64,000 nt of DNA. It comes from Gracilaria domingensis. Its lineage: Eukaryota; Rhodophyta; Florideophyceae; Gracilariales; Gracilariaceae. A model generated the notes under the pieces. It saw nothing but the letters and a program-made list of their open reading frames with translations, ran no database searches and was not told the DNA's origin. Below are positions 10,017 through 18,933 of the stretch, piece after piece. The stretch is taken from the NCBI GenBank assembly GCA_022539475.1, contig VCMS01000336.1, positions 86,718 to 150,717 on the forward strand, given 5' to 3'. Position numbers and translations under genes: made by a program. Numbering within the stretch: the stretch's first letter is position 1; each line of letters opens with the position of its first letter.

Positions 10017-10369
10017 TTTGTTGATCTGAAACTCTTCCTCTTCCCGTGCTTTCGGGCCTGCCTGTAAGGGTGCTGAGCAATCGGCTTGGTCTCCGGCAGG
10101 AGGTCAATCCGGTGTTCCGTAGTTGAAACCTCTCCGAGGGAACCATCCCACATTGGTGTAAACTCTCGCAACATGTTGCGCAACTTCTCACGGTGTGAAA
10201 CCGGTACATGACCGAGATTCAATTCTTCTAACTCCTTGATAGGGTCAATCTTGTCATAACTCGTAGGAACGGTCCTAGCTTCCGAGTCATTCGTGTGTTC
10301 AACCGTCTGGGACGGGTCCGACGCAGACGAGCGCGACGATTCTCCCTCCCCCTCCTTAGGGTGAAGCAC
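9998..10369 (-). CDS. pol: Element 1 pol: protease-RT connecting segment
   Basis: Frame linking protease to reverse transcriptase: KIDPIKELEELNLGHV, then the segment TTEHRIDLLPETKPIAQHPYR that precedes RT fingers in Ty3/gypsy elements (typically H-x-I-x-L, then P-x-x-x-x-PYR). The protease frame ends at 10228 and the RT frame starts at about 10016. Both handovers coincide with one-base differences from element 3, so a single pol frame is likely in an intact copy. Confidence 0.8.
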   Translation of the reverse strand: MLHPKEGEGESSRSSASDPSQTVEHTNDSEARTVPTSYDKIDPIKELEELNLGHVPVSHREKLRNMLREFTPMWDGSLGEVSTTEHRIDLLPETKPIAQHPYRQARKHGKRKSFRSTKCSALA

Positions 10370-11232
10370 CCAGTGCGTTCTTCAGCAAGCCCGAGCATCT
10401 CGGCGGCAGTCACCTTTGTAGGGATAAGCGCCGTAGGGTGCGGTAAGACAGTACCAATTACTTGGTTCTTCACCAGATACTGGGGCTTCTTGCCAAAGTT
10501 GGCCAACATAACCCGAAAGGGGTGTTCGCTGTTGATTTGAACAACTCCGTTCGCCAACGCGACCTGATACTTCTCGTATAACGAGTTCAATGGTTGAACA
10601 ACCCGCAAACCACGCGGTGCGGCAGTAACATCAACCCAAACCTGGGATTCTGGCGGAATAGAAATTGCACGCGCTACGCGGAGCTTCGGCGACTCCTTCG
10701 GAGGTGAGGAATCCTGTAGAGGAGCGGGTAGTGGTACCAGCTTAGCTGACGCTCGGCGTAATGAGCGACGAACAATCGGTACAACCGAACCATCTTCCAT
10801 TTCCACTTCACGCGCACGCGGTCGTATGGCTTCGACATATCTGTCGCAGAAGTCACACCCTAGAATGACAGGGGCAGCGAGCGTCTTGCAGACGATGAAT
10901 TCTACCTGCTCGATGCAGTTACCAATCCTGACAATCAGTGAAACCATTCCAGCCGTTTGTAACGGGTTATTGTTGGCATCTGCCACGTCCATGACGGGTC
11001 CAGAGCGAATTCGACAACGGACTTCCGGCGGTAGTAACGACTCAACAATGAAGTTGGGGCCAGCACCTGTATCCAAGACAGAGAGATGACGCACCATATA
11101 CTGGGTGGATAGGCCAAGGTCAGCAAATATCTTGTAGTTTCGCTTGGCCAGCACCATGACTCGATCCGGGATCCGGTTGTTCCTGAACCGTATCCACGGG
11201 CGACGTAACACACCGATGGTGGTAGAGTCCAC
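10228..11232 (-). CDS. pol: Element 1 aspartic protease
   Basis: Contains the retropepsin active site LDTGAGPNFI near residue 53, a hydrophobic IVRIGN strand, and the flap/helix region with PVILGCDF (the I-L-G motif of retroviral proteases). It is about 1 kb, longer than a minimal protease, with a C-terminal extension leading to RT. The frame as drawn probably begins upstream without ATG; a TGA stop (about 11343) lies between the nucleocapsid frame and this one, so expression would need suppression, frameshift or an error-free copy. Role: maturation of Gag-Pol. Confidence 0.9.
   Translation of the reverse strand: MDSTTIGVLRRPWIRFRNNRIPDRVMVLAKRNYKIFADLGLSTQYMVRHLSVLDTGAGPNFIVESLLPPEVRCRIRSGPVMDVADANNNPLQTAGMVSLIVRIGNCIEQVEFIVCKTLAAPVILGCDFCDRYVEAIRPRAREVEMEDGSVVPIVRRSLRRASAKLVPLPAPLQDSSPPKESPKLRVARAISIPPESQVWVDVTAAPRGLRVVQPLNSLYEKYQVALANGVVQINSEHPFRVMLANFGKKPQYLVKNQVIGTVLPHPTALIPTKVTAAEMLGLAEERTGCFTLRRGRENRRARLRRTRPRRLNTRMTRKLGPFLRVMTRLTLSRS
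10348..10363 (-). promoter_or_regulatory. Internal PPT-like copy 2 (protease-RT junction)
   Basis: Sixteen bases identical to the 3' PPT and its flank (3164-3179). It is encoded within KEGEG of the connecting segment. One extra G here relative to element 3 both improves the match to the 3' PPT and shifts the reading frame. Confidence 0.5.
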
Positions 11233-11342
11233 GTCTAAGACGGTCTGTTTCCTCGAAAGGATTTTGACCTGGGAGCGAGGCGGTGACGCCTCGGGCGCCG
11301 TAGACCTCGACTCGGGCGCCTCTCCATTAGAGACTCCCGTAC

Positions 11343-11753
11343 TCAGTTTAACTGAGTTCCATCCGTTCTAACGGGAACGGCGTCCTGTGCAGCAGGCATC
11401 TTCACAGATTCCTGTGGAACAGCGACAGAACTACCCGCAACAGCGGTTGCCGCCACGGCTTGAGCCGGTGAAACATTGACCTGGGTCGAACCAGAGTGCA
11501 GTAACGCAGCCAATTCTGCAGCAGACACCCTACGGGGGTACTCAGCCTTCGCACGCAGATATGCGGTTACCGGCACTGACGCCTGTTCGGCGGGGGTCAG
11601 CGCTTCAAAATTCGCCACAACCGTGGGCATTTCCCTCATCGAGAGGTTGCAGTTCGGAGCTGCATGCCCGTGGTTGTAACACGTGAAACAGATCAGGGGT
11701 GGTCTTCCGGAACTCCGTGGGTCTTGGAACTTCACCGTTCGGGGTCTACCCAA
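11343..11753 (-). CDS. gag: Element 1 gag, nucleocapsid part (CCHC zinc knuckle)
   Basis: Encodes a CCHC zinc knuckle (CFTCYNHGHAAPNC, spacing C-x2-C-x4-H-x4-C) followed by REMPTVVANFEALTPAE and an Ala/Val-rich tail. In element 2 the same region is fused in frame to gag (CHTCYRPGHIAPNC, then SLTPAERERVP), so the break at about 11750 here is a small indel. Element 4 reads through this point in one frame. The knuckle binds the packaged RNA. Confidence 0.85.
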   Translation of the reverse strand: MGRPRTVKFQDPRSSGRPPLICFTCYNHGHAAPNCNLSMREMPTVVANFEALTPAEQASVPVTAYLRAKAEYPRRVSAAELAALLHSGSTQVNVSPAQAVAATAVAGSSVAVPQESVKMPAAQDAVPVRTDGTQLN

Positions 11754-13426
11754 CCAGGTCGCTGGTAACGACTCCCTGAATAGGGTACTTGAGGACCGCG
11801 AACGCGTGGACGGTCTGCGTAAAGCAGCGCATCTTCCGTCTTCGACGAGGCTTCTGAAGTAGAAGGCAACTCCGTAGTCGGAATAGAATCCAGGTCCACC
11901 TGTGCGAGATGTAAGTTATCCACATCGTGGCCAGAAAAGTCCTGCGGTAGCAGTGAAGCCGATGACGACCCTCCTTCGAGGTGCAACGCCTTGGTTGAAA
12001 CCCGGTATCCGGTGCGTGCGCGCAAGGCGTCTCCCTCCGCCTTCGCGTACTGCACTAACTCCAGATAGGTAGTCTTCTTCCGGTCTTCCCGTCGCTGGGC
12101 AACCAGAGTGCGAATAGCCGGATTCAATCCGTTGATAAACAGCGTGCAGCGCTCGTTTGAGGAGTAAACATTGCCACAACGGTGGAATGCCTTATTCAGG
12201 CGTACCGAGTACTCGGTTTCCGACTCCTTCGGGCGTTGTTTCGTCTCCCGCAACGCGGTGATTGCTTCCTCGATAGAGGTATTTGTCGCATACGAGCGCA
12301 ACAAATACTGCACTGCTTCGGGCCAGCAGGTGACCCCTCCTTCAGAGGCGCGAGATGAACCTCTTACAGAGTTATACTGATCTTCAGCGAGTCCACGTAG
12401 AAAATACGGTAAGGCAACATAAGCTTGCCCCTCACTCATGCCGAGGATGTCAGCTTCCGCTACAAAGCGTGAAAGAAAGTCAAGCACCAGAATGGGATCC
12501 TCCCCAGTGAACAACTTGTTGCGAAAGGTTAAGGACATGCGTTTGATGCAGTCCTTCACCTTACCCGTGCCACGGGGCGTCCGGTTCAGACTTGAATCTT
12601 CCAAACGGTAATACCGGTAAGATAACAACCTTTTGAACAAGGGATTCGTCGGCTCCAGTTCCCTCAAACCTGAGTGCTTTCGCCCCCGTTTCCGGGTACC
12701 AACAACACCATAGGTGGACGTAGAACTCCGCGAACGCGTAGAACGAGCGCGACGTTCACCGTCACCTGACGAGCTCGATGATAAGGAACCCGCCGAGCGG
12801 TTTGAAATACCAGAAGACTGTGACGAATCCGAGTCATTCTCGTCGACATTCCTCTTCTTAGAGCGACTCTTCCCGGACTTCCGGTCACGTGTACCACGAG
12901 ACACTCCCGCAGAGGCGGCAGCAGGGCCGTCATCCTCACGGATGGTGGCCTCTAACGTCTCAAGACGGCCAAGGATCCGAATGAACTTCGTGTTAACCTC
13001 CTCGGTGAAACCGGGATATCCTTGAAGAACCTCCAAGAGGGCATTAACATCCTTCCGTAAAATACGTAGATCATCTGATACACCTCCGTTGAGGGCTGCG
13101 TCAACCTTCAAACGAAGTGTGTCGACCTCGGAAACGAGTGCTTCATGAGAACTCCTCATGACAGCAGTCTGAGCCTCAAGCACACGAACTTGAGTCTCCA
13201 ACTCGTTTACGAGCGCATCCTTCGCCGCGACAGCGGGTATAAGACCCTCCAAAGGAGCAGATGAGGGCCCAGCCACTGGGGCGTCAGACGACTTGTCAGG
13301 CTGTTTCCGGTTTCCGGGTTTCCTTCCATCACCCTGTAGGGGTTCAGGAACAGACCGCAGACGTGGGGGCAAGCCAGAGCCAACGGAGCGAGACTTCGTA
13401 GGGCTCGAGCGCTTGCCCGACGCCAT
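11732..13426 (-). CDS. gag: Element 1 gag (capsid)
   Basis: About 564 residues from the ATG at 13426 (MASGKRSSPTKSRS); the open frame extends 15 codons further upstream, but the relative in element 2 also begins with a short basic Ser/Arg stretch, which supports this start. Order: disordered basic N-terminus; a coiled coil (about residues 70-160, LVNELETQVRVLEAQ); a Ser-rich segment; then the capsid domain with GEDPILVLDFLSRFVAEAD, RGSSRASEGGVTCWPEAVQ and NKAFHRCGN. The capsid is strongly conserved with element 2. The stop at 11732 comes just before the zinc knuckle, because of a one-base frame break. Confidence 0.9.
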   Translation of the reverse strand: MASGKRSSPTKSRSVGSGLPPRLRSVPEPLQGDGRKPGNRKQPDKSSDAPVAGPSSAPLEGLIPAVAAKDALVNELETQVRVLEAQTAVMRSSHEALVSEVDTLRLKVDAALNGGVSDDLRILRKDVNALLEVLQGYPGFTEEVNTKFIRILGRLETLEATIREDDGPAAASAGVSRGTRDRKSGKSRSKKRNVDENDSDSSQSSGISNRSAGSLSSSSSGDGERRARSTRSRSSTSTYGVVGTRKRGRKHSGLRELEPTNPLFKRLLSYRYYRLEDSSLNRTPRGTGKVKDCIKRMSLTFRNKLFTGEDPILVLDFLSRFVAEADILGMSEGQAYVALPYFLRGLAEDQYNSVRGSSRASEGGVTCWPEAVQYLLRSYATNTSIEEAITALRETKQRPKESETEYSVRLNKAFHRCGNVYSSNERCTLFINGLNPAIRTLVAQRREDRKKTTYLELVQYAKAEGDALRARTGYRVSTKALHLEGGSSSASLLPQDFSGHDVDNLHLAQVDLDSIPTTELPSTSEASSKTEDALLYADRPRVRGPQVPYSGSRYQRPGWVDPER

Positions 13427-13852
13427 CGTCCACGACGAGATACAACCAGAAAACTGGGAACAGGAAAGCAAAACAACAAATTAACCTCGAATGAGTGTAG
13501 CGTCCTCACACGAGTGACGATAACCGACAAATCGGACGAACCAACCGTACCAACGGGAACAGCCGTATACGGAATTAGGGCTGATTCGACCAGATTGCTG
13601 GGAACAGTAGACAACCCAAACGGGGTGACAACAACCGTACCGACGGGAATCACACACTACGGAAATAGGTAGTGCCACCGGTAGTAAACCGTGTCCAAAC
13701 AACAACCCAAAATGAGGAATGCAGTACCAACACGACGTCTGTCGGCAAAGCCTTCCAGTAGAAACTGTGTAGTGTATCTCCACGACCAGATACGAACCGG
13801 CAAACCGGAAATTGATCAGAAAACCAACTTGCTGGATCAACGCGACTTCTAA
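13427..13852 (-). other. Element 1 leader (5' UTR)
   Basis: About 430 bp between the primer binding site and gag with no convincing frame. It has scattered short repeats of the type ACCGTAC-ACGGGAA and is conserved in elements 3 and 4. Packaging or translation signals would be expected here, but none can be identified by eye. Confidence 0.6.
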
Positions 13853-13864
13853 GTCGGGAGACCA
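13853..13864 (-). promoter_or_regulatory. Element 1 primer binding site
   Basis: On the minus strand TGGTCTCCCGAC starts 2 nt after the LTR end. It would pair with a tRNA ending GTCGGGAGACCA. The same 12 bases are in element 2 (15254-15265), and close forms in elements 3 and 4. I cannot name the tRNA. Confidence 0.8.
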
Positions 13865-13866
13865 AT

Positions 13867-14682
13867 TGTTGTGCAAAACCCAGCGATGGGGAAAGACAGG
13901 CAAAGGCGGTTCAGACCCTCTCTCAAGAGGCGAGCACAGCAGTAGAGCGCTCCCACAGGTACGACACGGCAATGCCGGGTGTAAGACCGGGGTCGACCCT
14001 TCCCAAGTAATGGAGGGAGCGAAGCGGCGAAGAAGACGCGTCCAGCGGTAGAGAACACACGACACAAGTCGGCAGTAGCGTCACGTGCGTAGCACGCGGT
14101 ACCCACGAGTGTGGCGATGACACGCGAGAGCGGTAATAGCCCACGCGAGTGTGTCGAGCCACGAACGGTATGCACCGGTACACCAAGTAGTGCTACCTGT
14201 ATAACAGGGACAGAAATAAAGAAAACACACACAAAGTAAACACGCGAAAGCGGTAGTGGTGTTAATGATGCCGCGAGGCGGATGATGAGCCCTGCACAAG
14301 GTGCCGACTCTCCGGGAGGAGGATATCGGTCACCAAGGGTGAAACATCAGAGCCGAACACTCGGTTGGTTCGTTTACTTCCCCGACAATGGGTGCAGCTC
14401 AACCTACTAAGTAGTGTAGAGTGCCAACCCACTGTCAAGCGGTGTAGCGAAAATATCTAGAATAAACATCTAAAATACCCCAACTAATGGGTGCAAACTT
14501 CCCACACGTGTGTGACCCACCGGCTAAGCCGTGCGCCTCATAACACTAATTCTAATATTAAGTATACCCAAGAATGGGCTGATCTCACCAGTTACTCATA
14601 CTGTGTGCCACCACCTCCCGGCATCGCCGTGCATGTTATGAATCGCATCGGCGAAGGAGTCCCGCAATCGCGTTGCACTACA
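13867..14682 (-). repeat. Element 1 5' LTR
   Basis: 816 bp, TGTAGTG...CAACA on the minus strand, almost identical to the 3' LTR. It ends directly at the second CTTGC duplication. No clear TATA box is recognisable on the minus strand. Confidence 0.95.
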
Positions 14683-14687
14683 CTTGC
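14683..14687. repeat. Target-site duplication of element 1, right
   Basis: CTTGC, identical to 2341-2345. Confidence 0.9.
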
Positions 14688-15250
14688 CGCCACTGTGCGG
14701 GAAGTAAACCTCAACGAGGCCTTTGGCTCTGATCTTCTTGCCGCTTGCGCGCGGTCACCAGCCCCATCCTGGGGAATATCGCCGCAATTCCGGGCTGATC
14801 AACCAACCTCCGTCCCTGAGGAGTACTAATCCGTCGTCACGGCACTTTTCTTATCTATTTTATTGTTTTCATTTCCGCCTTACGGCTTTCGCTACTCTGC
14901 CCTACATTGTAGGTTTGTTTTATTTGTCTCGGGAGTTTTCCCGCTTATCGCGAGTCAGTGCTCCGCAGTGCGGCTCGTTTGTTGATCTTTTGTCGTCCCA
15001 TACCGTTGGGCTGGATACCCCCACTCGCTGTGGCTCGCCGGAACCATCCGGATACCTACGCCGATTCTACCCCTTCTACCTCCGACTGCACGCCCAGATC
15101 GGGGCCACCCGGATTTACACCCGGCTCGTGTTGGCCCTATCGGAGGGTTCTGCCACTCGACTGCCCTTTACAGGGAGCAGGGCCTGAACACCCTGAGGTG
15201 CTCGTCCGCGACGCGGTTTGTTGTTTTCCCGTCCAGGGTTTTGCACCACA
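14688..15250 (+). repeat. Element 2 5' LTR, right part
   Basis: Continues the LTR interrupted at 2345 and ends TTTTGCACCACA, closely resembling the end of the element 1 LTR (TTTTGCACAACA). The body of the LTR is otherwise not similar to that of element 1. No coding frame of note. Confidence 0.8.
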
Positions 15251-15253
15251 AAC

Positions 15254-15265
15254 TGGTCTCCCGAC
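15254..15265 (+). promoter_or_regulatory. Element 2 primer binding site
   Basis: TGGTCTCCCGAC, 3 nt after the LTR end; shared exactly with element 1 although the LTRs have diverged, so both families use the same tRNA primer. Confidence 0.8.
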
Positions 15266-15414
15266 CTAGAATCGGCTTAATTGGCCATCAATCGTTGGAG
15301 CTGGTTCGTTTGTTTGGAGCCCAGATAGTTGGGAATATCCGTTCCTACGGTTCTCTCATTGTCCGTTTTCGGAAGTTGTTTTGGTTGCCCATTGGCCGAC
15401 TGTGTCGGTGAACG

Positions 15415-17544
15415 ATGTCGTCCCGTCGCAGGAGTAGCGCGCCACGTGCCGCTTCTGTGCCCGGTTCGTCCGGTTTGCCGGCAAGTTTGCCTCCGTTGCC
15501 GAAGGACGCACTGGAGGTCCCAGGCAATGGCGACCCGAAACCGGCTTCCCGGGGCCGCCGTTCTGATAACGGGACCCCACCCACTCGTGGGCCAACCGAG
15601 ACCGCACCTGCGGCTGATGCCGCCGCAGCGGTTGACGTTATGTCGTCGCGGTCCGACGAGTATACCCTCCGCGAATTAGAGGCTCAGGTTCGCATCCTGC
15701 AGAACTCCCAAGTGGGCCTCATCCGGGATATTACGAAACTCCGGCAACGGCTCGATGAAGCCGGTGTCCGGGATGTTTCGAGCGACGTCCGTGTTTTACG
15801 GTCTGATGTCAACCAGATTATGGAACACCGACAGGTGTCGGCTGGTCTGCACGAGCAGGCTGCCGCACGCCTGGACCGCCTGGCTACCCGTCTGGAGACG
15901 GTCGAGCAAATCATCGTATCTGATGCTGTTGCGCCGGGAGCCCCGGTCTCTGAGGGTTCTCAGCACTCGCGCCCTTCCCGGGATCGTCCGGCAAAGAAGA
16001 AGGTCAAGGTTGAGTCTGACTCGTCTTCTTCATCCTCTTCTGATGAGGAGGGCCCCAAAAAGGGGTCGTCTACCGACTCTTCGGACAGCGCGGAAGAGCG
16101 CTCTCGCTATCGTGCATCCCGTTCGCGGGCTACTGAAGCCACCTCTGGTGTTGCACGAGGCCGTACGAAAGGACGGAGACACCTCGGGTTGAAGGAGTTG
16201 AAGCCGACAAACTTACTGTATCGGAAGCTACTATCTTACCGATATTATCGGCTTGATGACACGACGCCACAGAGGACCCCACGTGGGACTGGCAAAGTGC
16301 GAAATCATCTCCGACAAATGGAGCTCACGCTAAAGCCCCACAAGTTCTCTGGGGAAGATCCAATTCTTGTCTTGGATTTTCTTAGCCGCTTCGTAGCGGA
16401 AGCCGATGTACTTCGGATGAGTGAGGCACAGGCCTACATCGCGCTGCCGTACTTTTTGACGGGTGTAGCCGAAGATCAATTCAATTCGGTTCGTGGGTCG
16501 TCTCGCGCCTCCGAAGGAGGAGTTACGTGCTGGCCGGAAGCGGTACAATATCTCCTGCGCTCTTACGCGACAGGCAATGCGATACAAGGTGCCATACTCG
16601 CGCTACGAGACACGAAGCAAGGAGCCGAAGAGTCGGAAACCGTTTATTCGACCCGCCTCAATAAGGCTTTCCACAGATGTGGCAATGTGTTCTCCGCAGC
16701 CGAGCGGTGTACGATGTTTGTTGATGGACTGGACCGATCAATTCGGACGTTGGTAGCCCATTATCGGGAGAACAAACGCCGGATTACCTATCTGGAACTC
16801 GTTCAATTTGCCCAAGCGGAGGGAGATGCAGTTCGAGCACGCACTGGTATCAAGACGCGCACGCGCCGACTCCTTCATGTAGAAGGCCGAGACTCCCCAC
16901 TGCCTCATTCGCGAGGTTCTTTTCAAGGGGGTTATGATAACCTGCACCTGTTACAGGACGATGGTTCAATGCCGAGTTCGGAATTGCCGTCGACGACGGA
17001 GCAGTCTACAGTGGACGGAGACCCCGCTCTGTACGCCGGACGTCAAGTCCCGGCATTGCCCGTGCCGCACTCTGGCGGATATCGAAGCCAACGCCCTGCA
17101 TGGAGGGACCCGTACCCTCCTCGACAGGAGCGCCGGCCGCCCAACGCGGATCTTCTTCGTCACCTTATTTGTCATACCTGTTACAGGCCAGGGCACATCG
17201 CTCCGAATTGCTTAATGCCCATACGGGATATGGCGAAGATAGTGCCTCAGTATGAGTCGTTGACGCCCGCCGAGCGAGAACGTGTTCCCGACAAATCGTA
17301 CCTTCGTGCGAAGGCGGAGACTCAGCCTGGGAACCAGGAAACGGTGCCATCGAATGGTGGAACTGTACGTCTGTCTCTTGCAGATGCTAGTTTTTGGCGA
17401 GGGTCGTCCAGAAAGTGGCAAGGGTCGTCCAGTAAATTTTTTGAAAAAATATCGAGATCAATTATTTCAAAATTTGAAGATAATTGCTTGGGTCGTCCAG
17501 AATCGCTGTGCAGTAAATACTGGTGGGTTTTCCACTCGTGCTAG
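15415..17544 (+). CDS. gag: Element 2 gag with zinc knuckle
   Basis: A 709-codon open frame starting ATG 165 bp after the LTR. Order: short basic start (MSSRRRSSAPRAAS); coiled coil about residues 80-165 (LRELEAQVRILQNSQ); an acidic Ser-rich stretch (about 195-235); the capsid domain about 255-480 with GEDPILVLDFLSRFVAEAD and RGSSRASEGGVTCWPEAVQ in common with element 1; and a CCHC knuckle near residue 585 (CHTCYRPGHIAPNC). The last 50 or so codons, after about 17385, read into unrelated AT-rich sequence, so the natural C-terminus is missing. An intact frame despite the element's truncation suggests it is not very old. Confidence 0.9.
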   Translation: MSSRRRSSAPRAASVPGSSGLPASLPPLPKDALEVPGNGDPKPASRGRRSDNGTPPTRGPTETAPAADAAAAVDVMSSRSDEYTLRELEAQVRILQNSQVGLIRDITKLRQRLDEAGVRDVSSDVRVLRSDVNQIMEHRQVSAGLHEQAAARLDRLATRLETVEQIIVSDAVAPGAPVSEGSQHSRPSRDRPAKKKVKVESDSSSSSSSDEEGPKKGSSTDSSDSAEERSRYRASRSRATEATSGVARGRTKGRRHLGLKELKPTNLLYRKLLSYRYYRLDDTTPQRTPRGTGKVRNHLRQMELTLKPHKFSGEDPILVLDFLSRFVAEADVLRMSEAQAYIALPYFLTGVAEDQFNSVRGSSRASEGGVTCWPEAVQYLLRSYATGNAIQGAILALRDTKQGAEESETVYSTRLNKAFHRCGNVFSAAERCTMFVDGLDRSIRTLVAHYRENKRRITYLELVQFAQAEGDAVRARTGIKTRTRRLLHVEGRDSPLPHSRGSFQGGYDNLHLLQDDGSMPSSELPSTTEQSTVDGDPALYAGRQVPALPVPHSGGYRSQRPAWRDPYPPRQERRPPNADLLRHLICHTCYRPGHIAPNCLMPIRDMAKIVPQYESLTPAERERVPDKSYLRAKAETQPGNQETVPSNGGTVRLSLADASFWRGSSRKWQGSSSKFFEKISRSIISKFEDNCLGRPESLCSKYWWVFHSC
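17401..17500. repeat. Three direct copies of GGGTCGTCCAG
   Basis: At 17401-17411, 17422-17432 and 17490-17500, in AT-rich sequence directly at the truncation point of element 2. Reverse complement CTGGACGACCC. They could be the end of a DNA transposon that removed the rest of element 2; no matching inverted copy was found in the window. Confidence 0.6.
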
Positions 17545-17865
17545 TTCTTTAGTCGAGGGCTACCTGAACGGTATTTCGCGAAGTCCAGGTTCAGTTTCCA
17601 TTAAGGTGCACATTACACGATACCTTCTGCGGAATGATACCCTGCAACGCATGGAATACTGTTGCTAGTACAGATGATGTCCATTATGAAATCATACCGT
17701 TTTATTCATATCTATTCTTCTATCGACCGTTTTTGCTAACCACTACTTCGCTATATTACATATACCATTTCCCCATGATGAAGCGGGTGTAGGCGCAATC
17801 TGCGGCAGATGCCGCAGAGGGCACCTCCACCATAGTGCGGTATCGGTAGAACAAATACGCACCTC
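17501..17865. other. Unassigned AT-rich stretch
   Basis: No gene seen. Contains a small palindrome CTGCGGCA-GA-TGCCGCAG near 17800. Confidence 0.4.
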
Positions 17866-17898
17866 GAGAGGATGAGGCGCGAAGCGCCTCATCCTCTC
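17866..17898. repeat. Perfect hairpin, 15-bp stem
   Basis: GAGAGGATGAGGCGC pairs with its exact complement around a GAA loop. It lies directly beside a second, longer hairpin. Confidence 0.9.
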
Positions 17899-17899
17899 C

Positions 17900-17951
17900 G
17901 TTCCTCATGTAGGGAACCATGCCTAGATGCATGGTTCCCTACTTGAGGAAC
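17900..17951. repeat. Long hairpin, about 23-bp stem
   Basis: GTTCCTCA-T-GTAGGGAACCATGC pairs with GCATGGTTCCCTAC-T-TGAGGAAC, with one opposed T-T position and a short loop. Confidence 0.9.
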
Positions 17952-17990
17952 CTGCACCTGCAACTCGTGAGCTACGTCCGCATCAAAATC

Positions 17991-18720
17991 CGTTTACCTC
18001 TATACGCAAGCAGAAAGTATTCATAAGTTAGTCAAAGATCCGTTGGATACATTTGAAATGCGATGGAACGTACCATTGATAAAACAAAACAGAAACGTTG
18101 CGCTAGAAAAGTCGAGGGACCTAGTAACTCGCAAAAGGAAGAAGAAGAAGGATAGGGATCGGTTAGATTACCAGCCCACCATCATCGTAAAGCGCGAAAG
18201 GTGTCGAAGCGAGAACTCACAAGCAAGGACACCAAGAATGCCCATGCAGCAAACATACCGCGAGATGCCATAAACGAAAGAGCAGCCTATGTCCCAACCA
18301 AGCACCAGAATCGCCTATCCCGAACAGTCAGACATCGATCTTGAGAGACGAAATGAAATTGGTCGTTTACCTGTATACGCAAGCAGAGAGTATCCATAAG
18401 TTAGTCAATGCTCCGTTGGGTACATTTGAAATGCGATAGAACGTACCATTGATGAAACAGAACAGAAACGTTGCGCTAGAAAAGTCGAAGGACCTAGTAA
18501 CTCGCAAAAGGAAGAAGAAGAAGGAAAGGGATCGGTTAGATTACCAGCCCACCATCATCGTAAAGCGCGAAAGGTGTCGAAGCGAGAACTCACAAGCAAG
18601 GACACCAAGAATGCCCATGCAGCAAACATACCGCAAGATGCGATAAACGAGAAAGCAGCCTATGTCCCAACCAAGTACCAGAATCGTCTATCCCGAACAG
18701 TCAGAGATCCAAGATCGCCA
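17991..18720 (+). repeat. 373-bp tandem duplication with Lys/Arg-rich frames
   Basis: Two adjacent copies starting CGTTTACCT at 17991 and 18364. Each encodes related frames (18043-18273 and 18449-18646) with LYTQAES, FEMR, RKRKKKK and LDYQPTIIVKRER, continuing one frame over as SKRELTSKDTKNAHAANIP. In the second copy TGG has become TAG in FEMRW. Coding-type conservation suggests a duplicated exon or protein repeat, now decayed. No family recognised. Confidence 0.7.
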
Positions 18721-18737
18721 AGAAACCAACTTGGTTT

Positions 18738-18822
18738 GTTGCGCTATAGGCTCTAGCTTCTCGCGTCTTGCGCTACTTTTGAAAAGTAGCGCAAGAGGCG
18801 AAACTAGAGCCTATGGCGCAAC
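18738..18822. repeat. Long imperfect palindrome (85 bp)
   Basis: TTGCGC...AGGCTCTAG...TCTTGCGCTACTTTT mirrored by AAAAGTAGCGCAAGA...CTAGAGCCT...GCGCAA, almost without loop. Confidence 0.85.
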
Positions 18823-18881
18823 GAAATGAACCATTGGTCGCGTACTTACAGTCGTCGCTTTGGGTTACCAGGTTCCCGTTT

Positions 18882-18933
18882 TCACCCTTCAACTCGTTCT
18901 ATATCTTGAGCAAATAGAAGAAGTTGAGGGTGA
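18882..18933. repeat. Imperfect hairpin
   Basis: TCACCCTTCAACT-x-x-TTCTAT pairs with ATAGAA-x-AAGTTGAGGGTGA. Confidence 0.7.

Larger units (their letters stand above)
2346..14682 (-). mobile_element. Element 1: complete chromodomain Ty3/gypsy LTR retrotransposon
   Basis: A full-length LTR element of 12,337 bp on the minus strand. It has two LTRs of 815 and 816 bp with only about three substitutions and three single-base indels between them, a 5-bp target duplication CTTGC, a primer binding site next to the right LTR, a polypurine tract next to the left LTR, and gag, protease, reverse transcriptase, RNase H, integrase and chromodomain in Ty3/gypsy order. An additional long reading frame runs antisense between pol and the 3' LTR. 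Nearly identical LTRs mean recent insertion. Several single-base frame breaks in pol lie in homopolymers and may be sequencing errors. It is nested in the 5' LTR of element 2. Confidence 0.95.
14683..17390 (+). mobile_element. Element 2: truncated Ty3/gypsy retrotransposon (5' part)
   Basis: Plus-strand relative of element 1: rest of the 5' LTR (to 15250), primer binding site, leader and gag. Its pol, PPT and 3' LTR are absent; similarity to retroelement sequence is lost around 17390, where the GGGTCGTCCAG repeats begin. It is older than element 1, which is inserted in its LTR. The first part is at 2265-2345. Confidence 0.85.
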
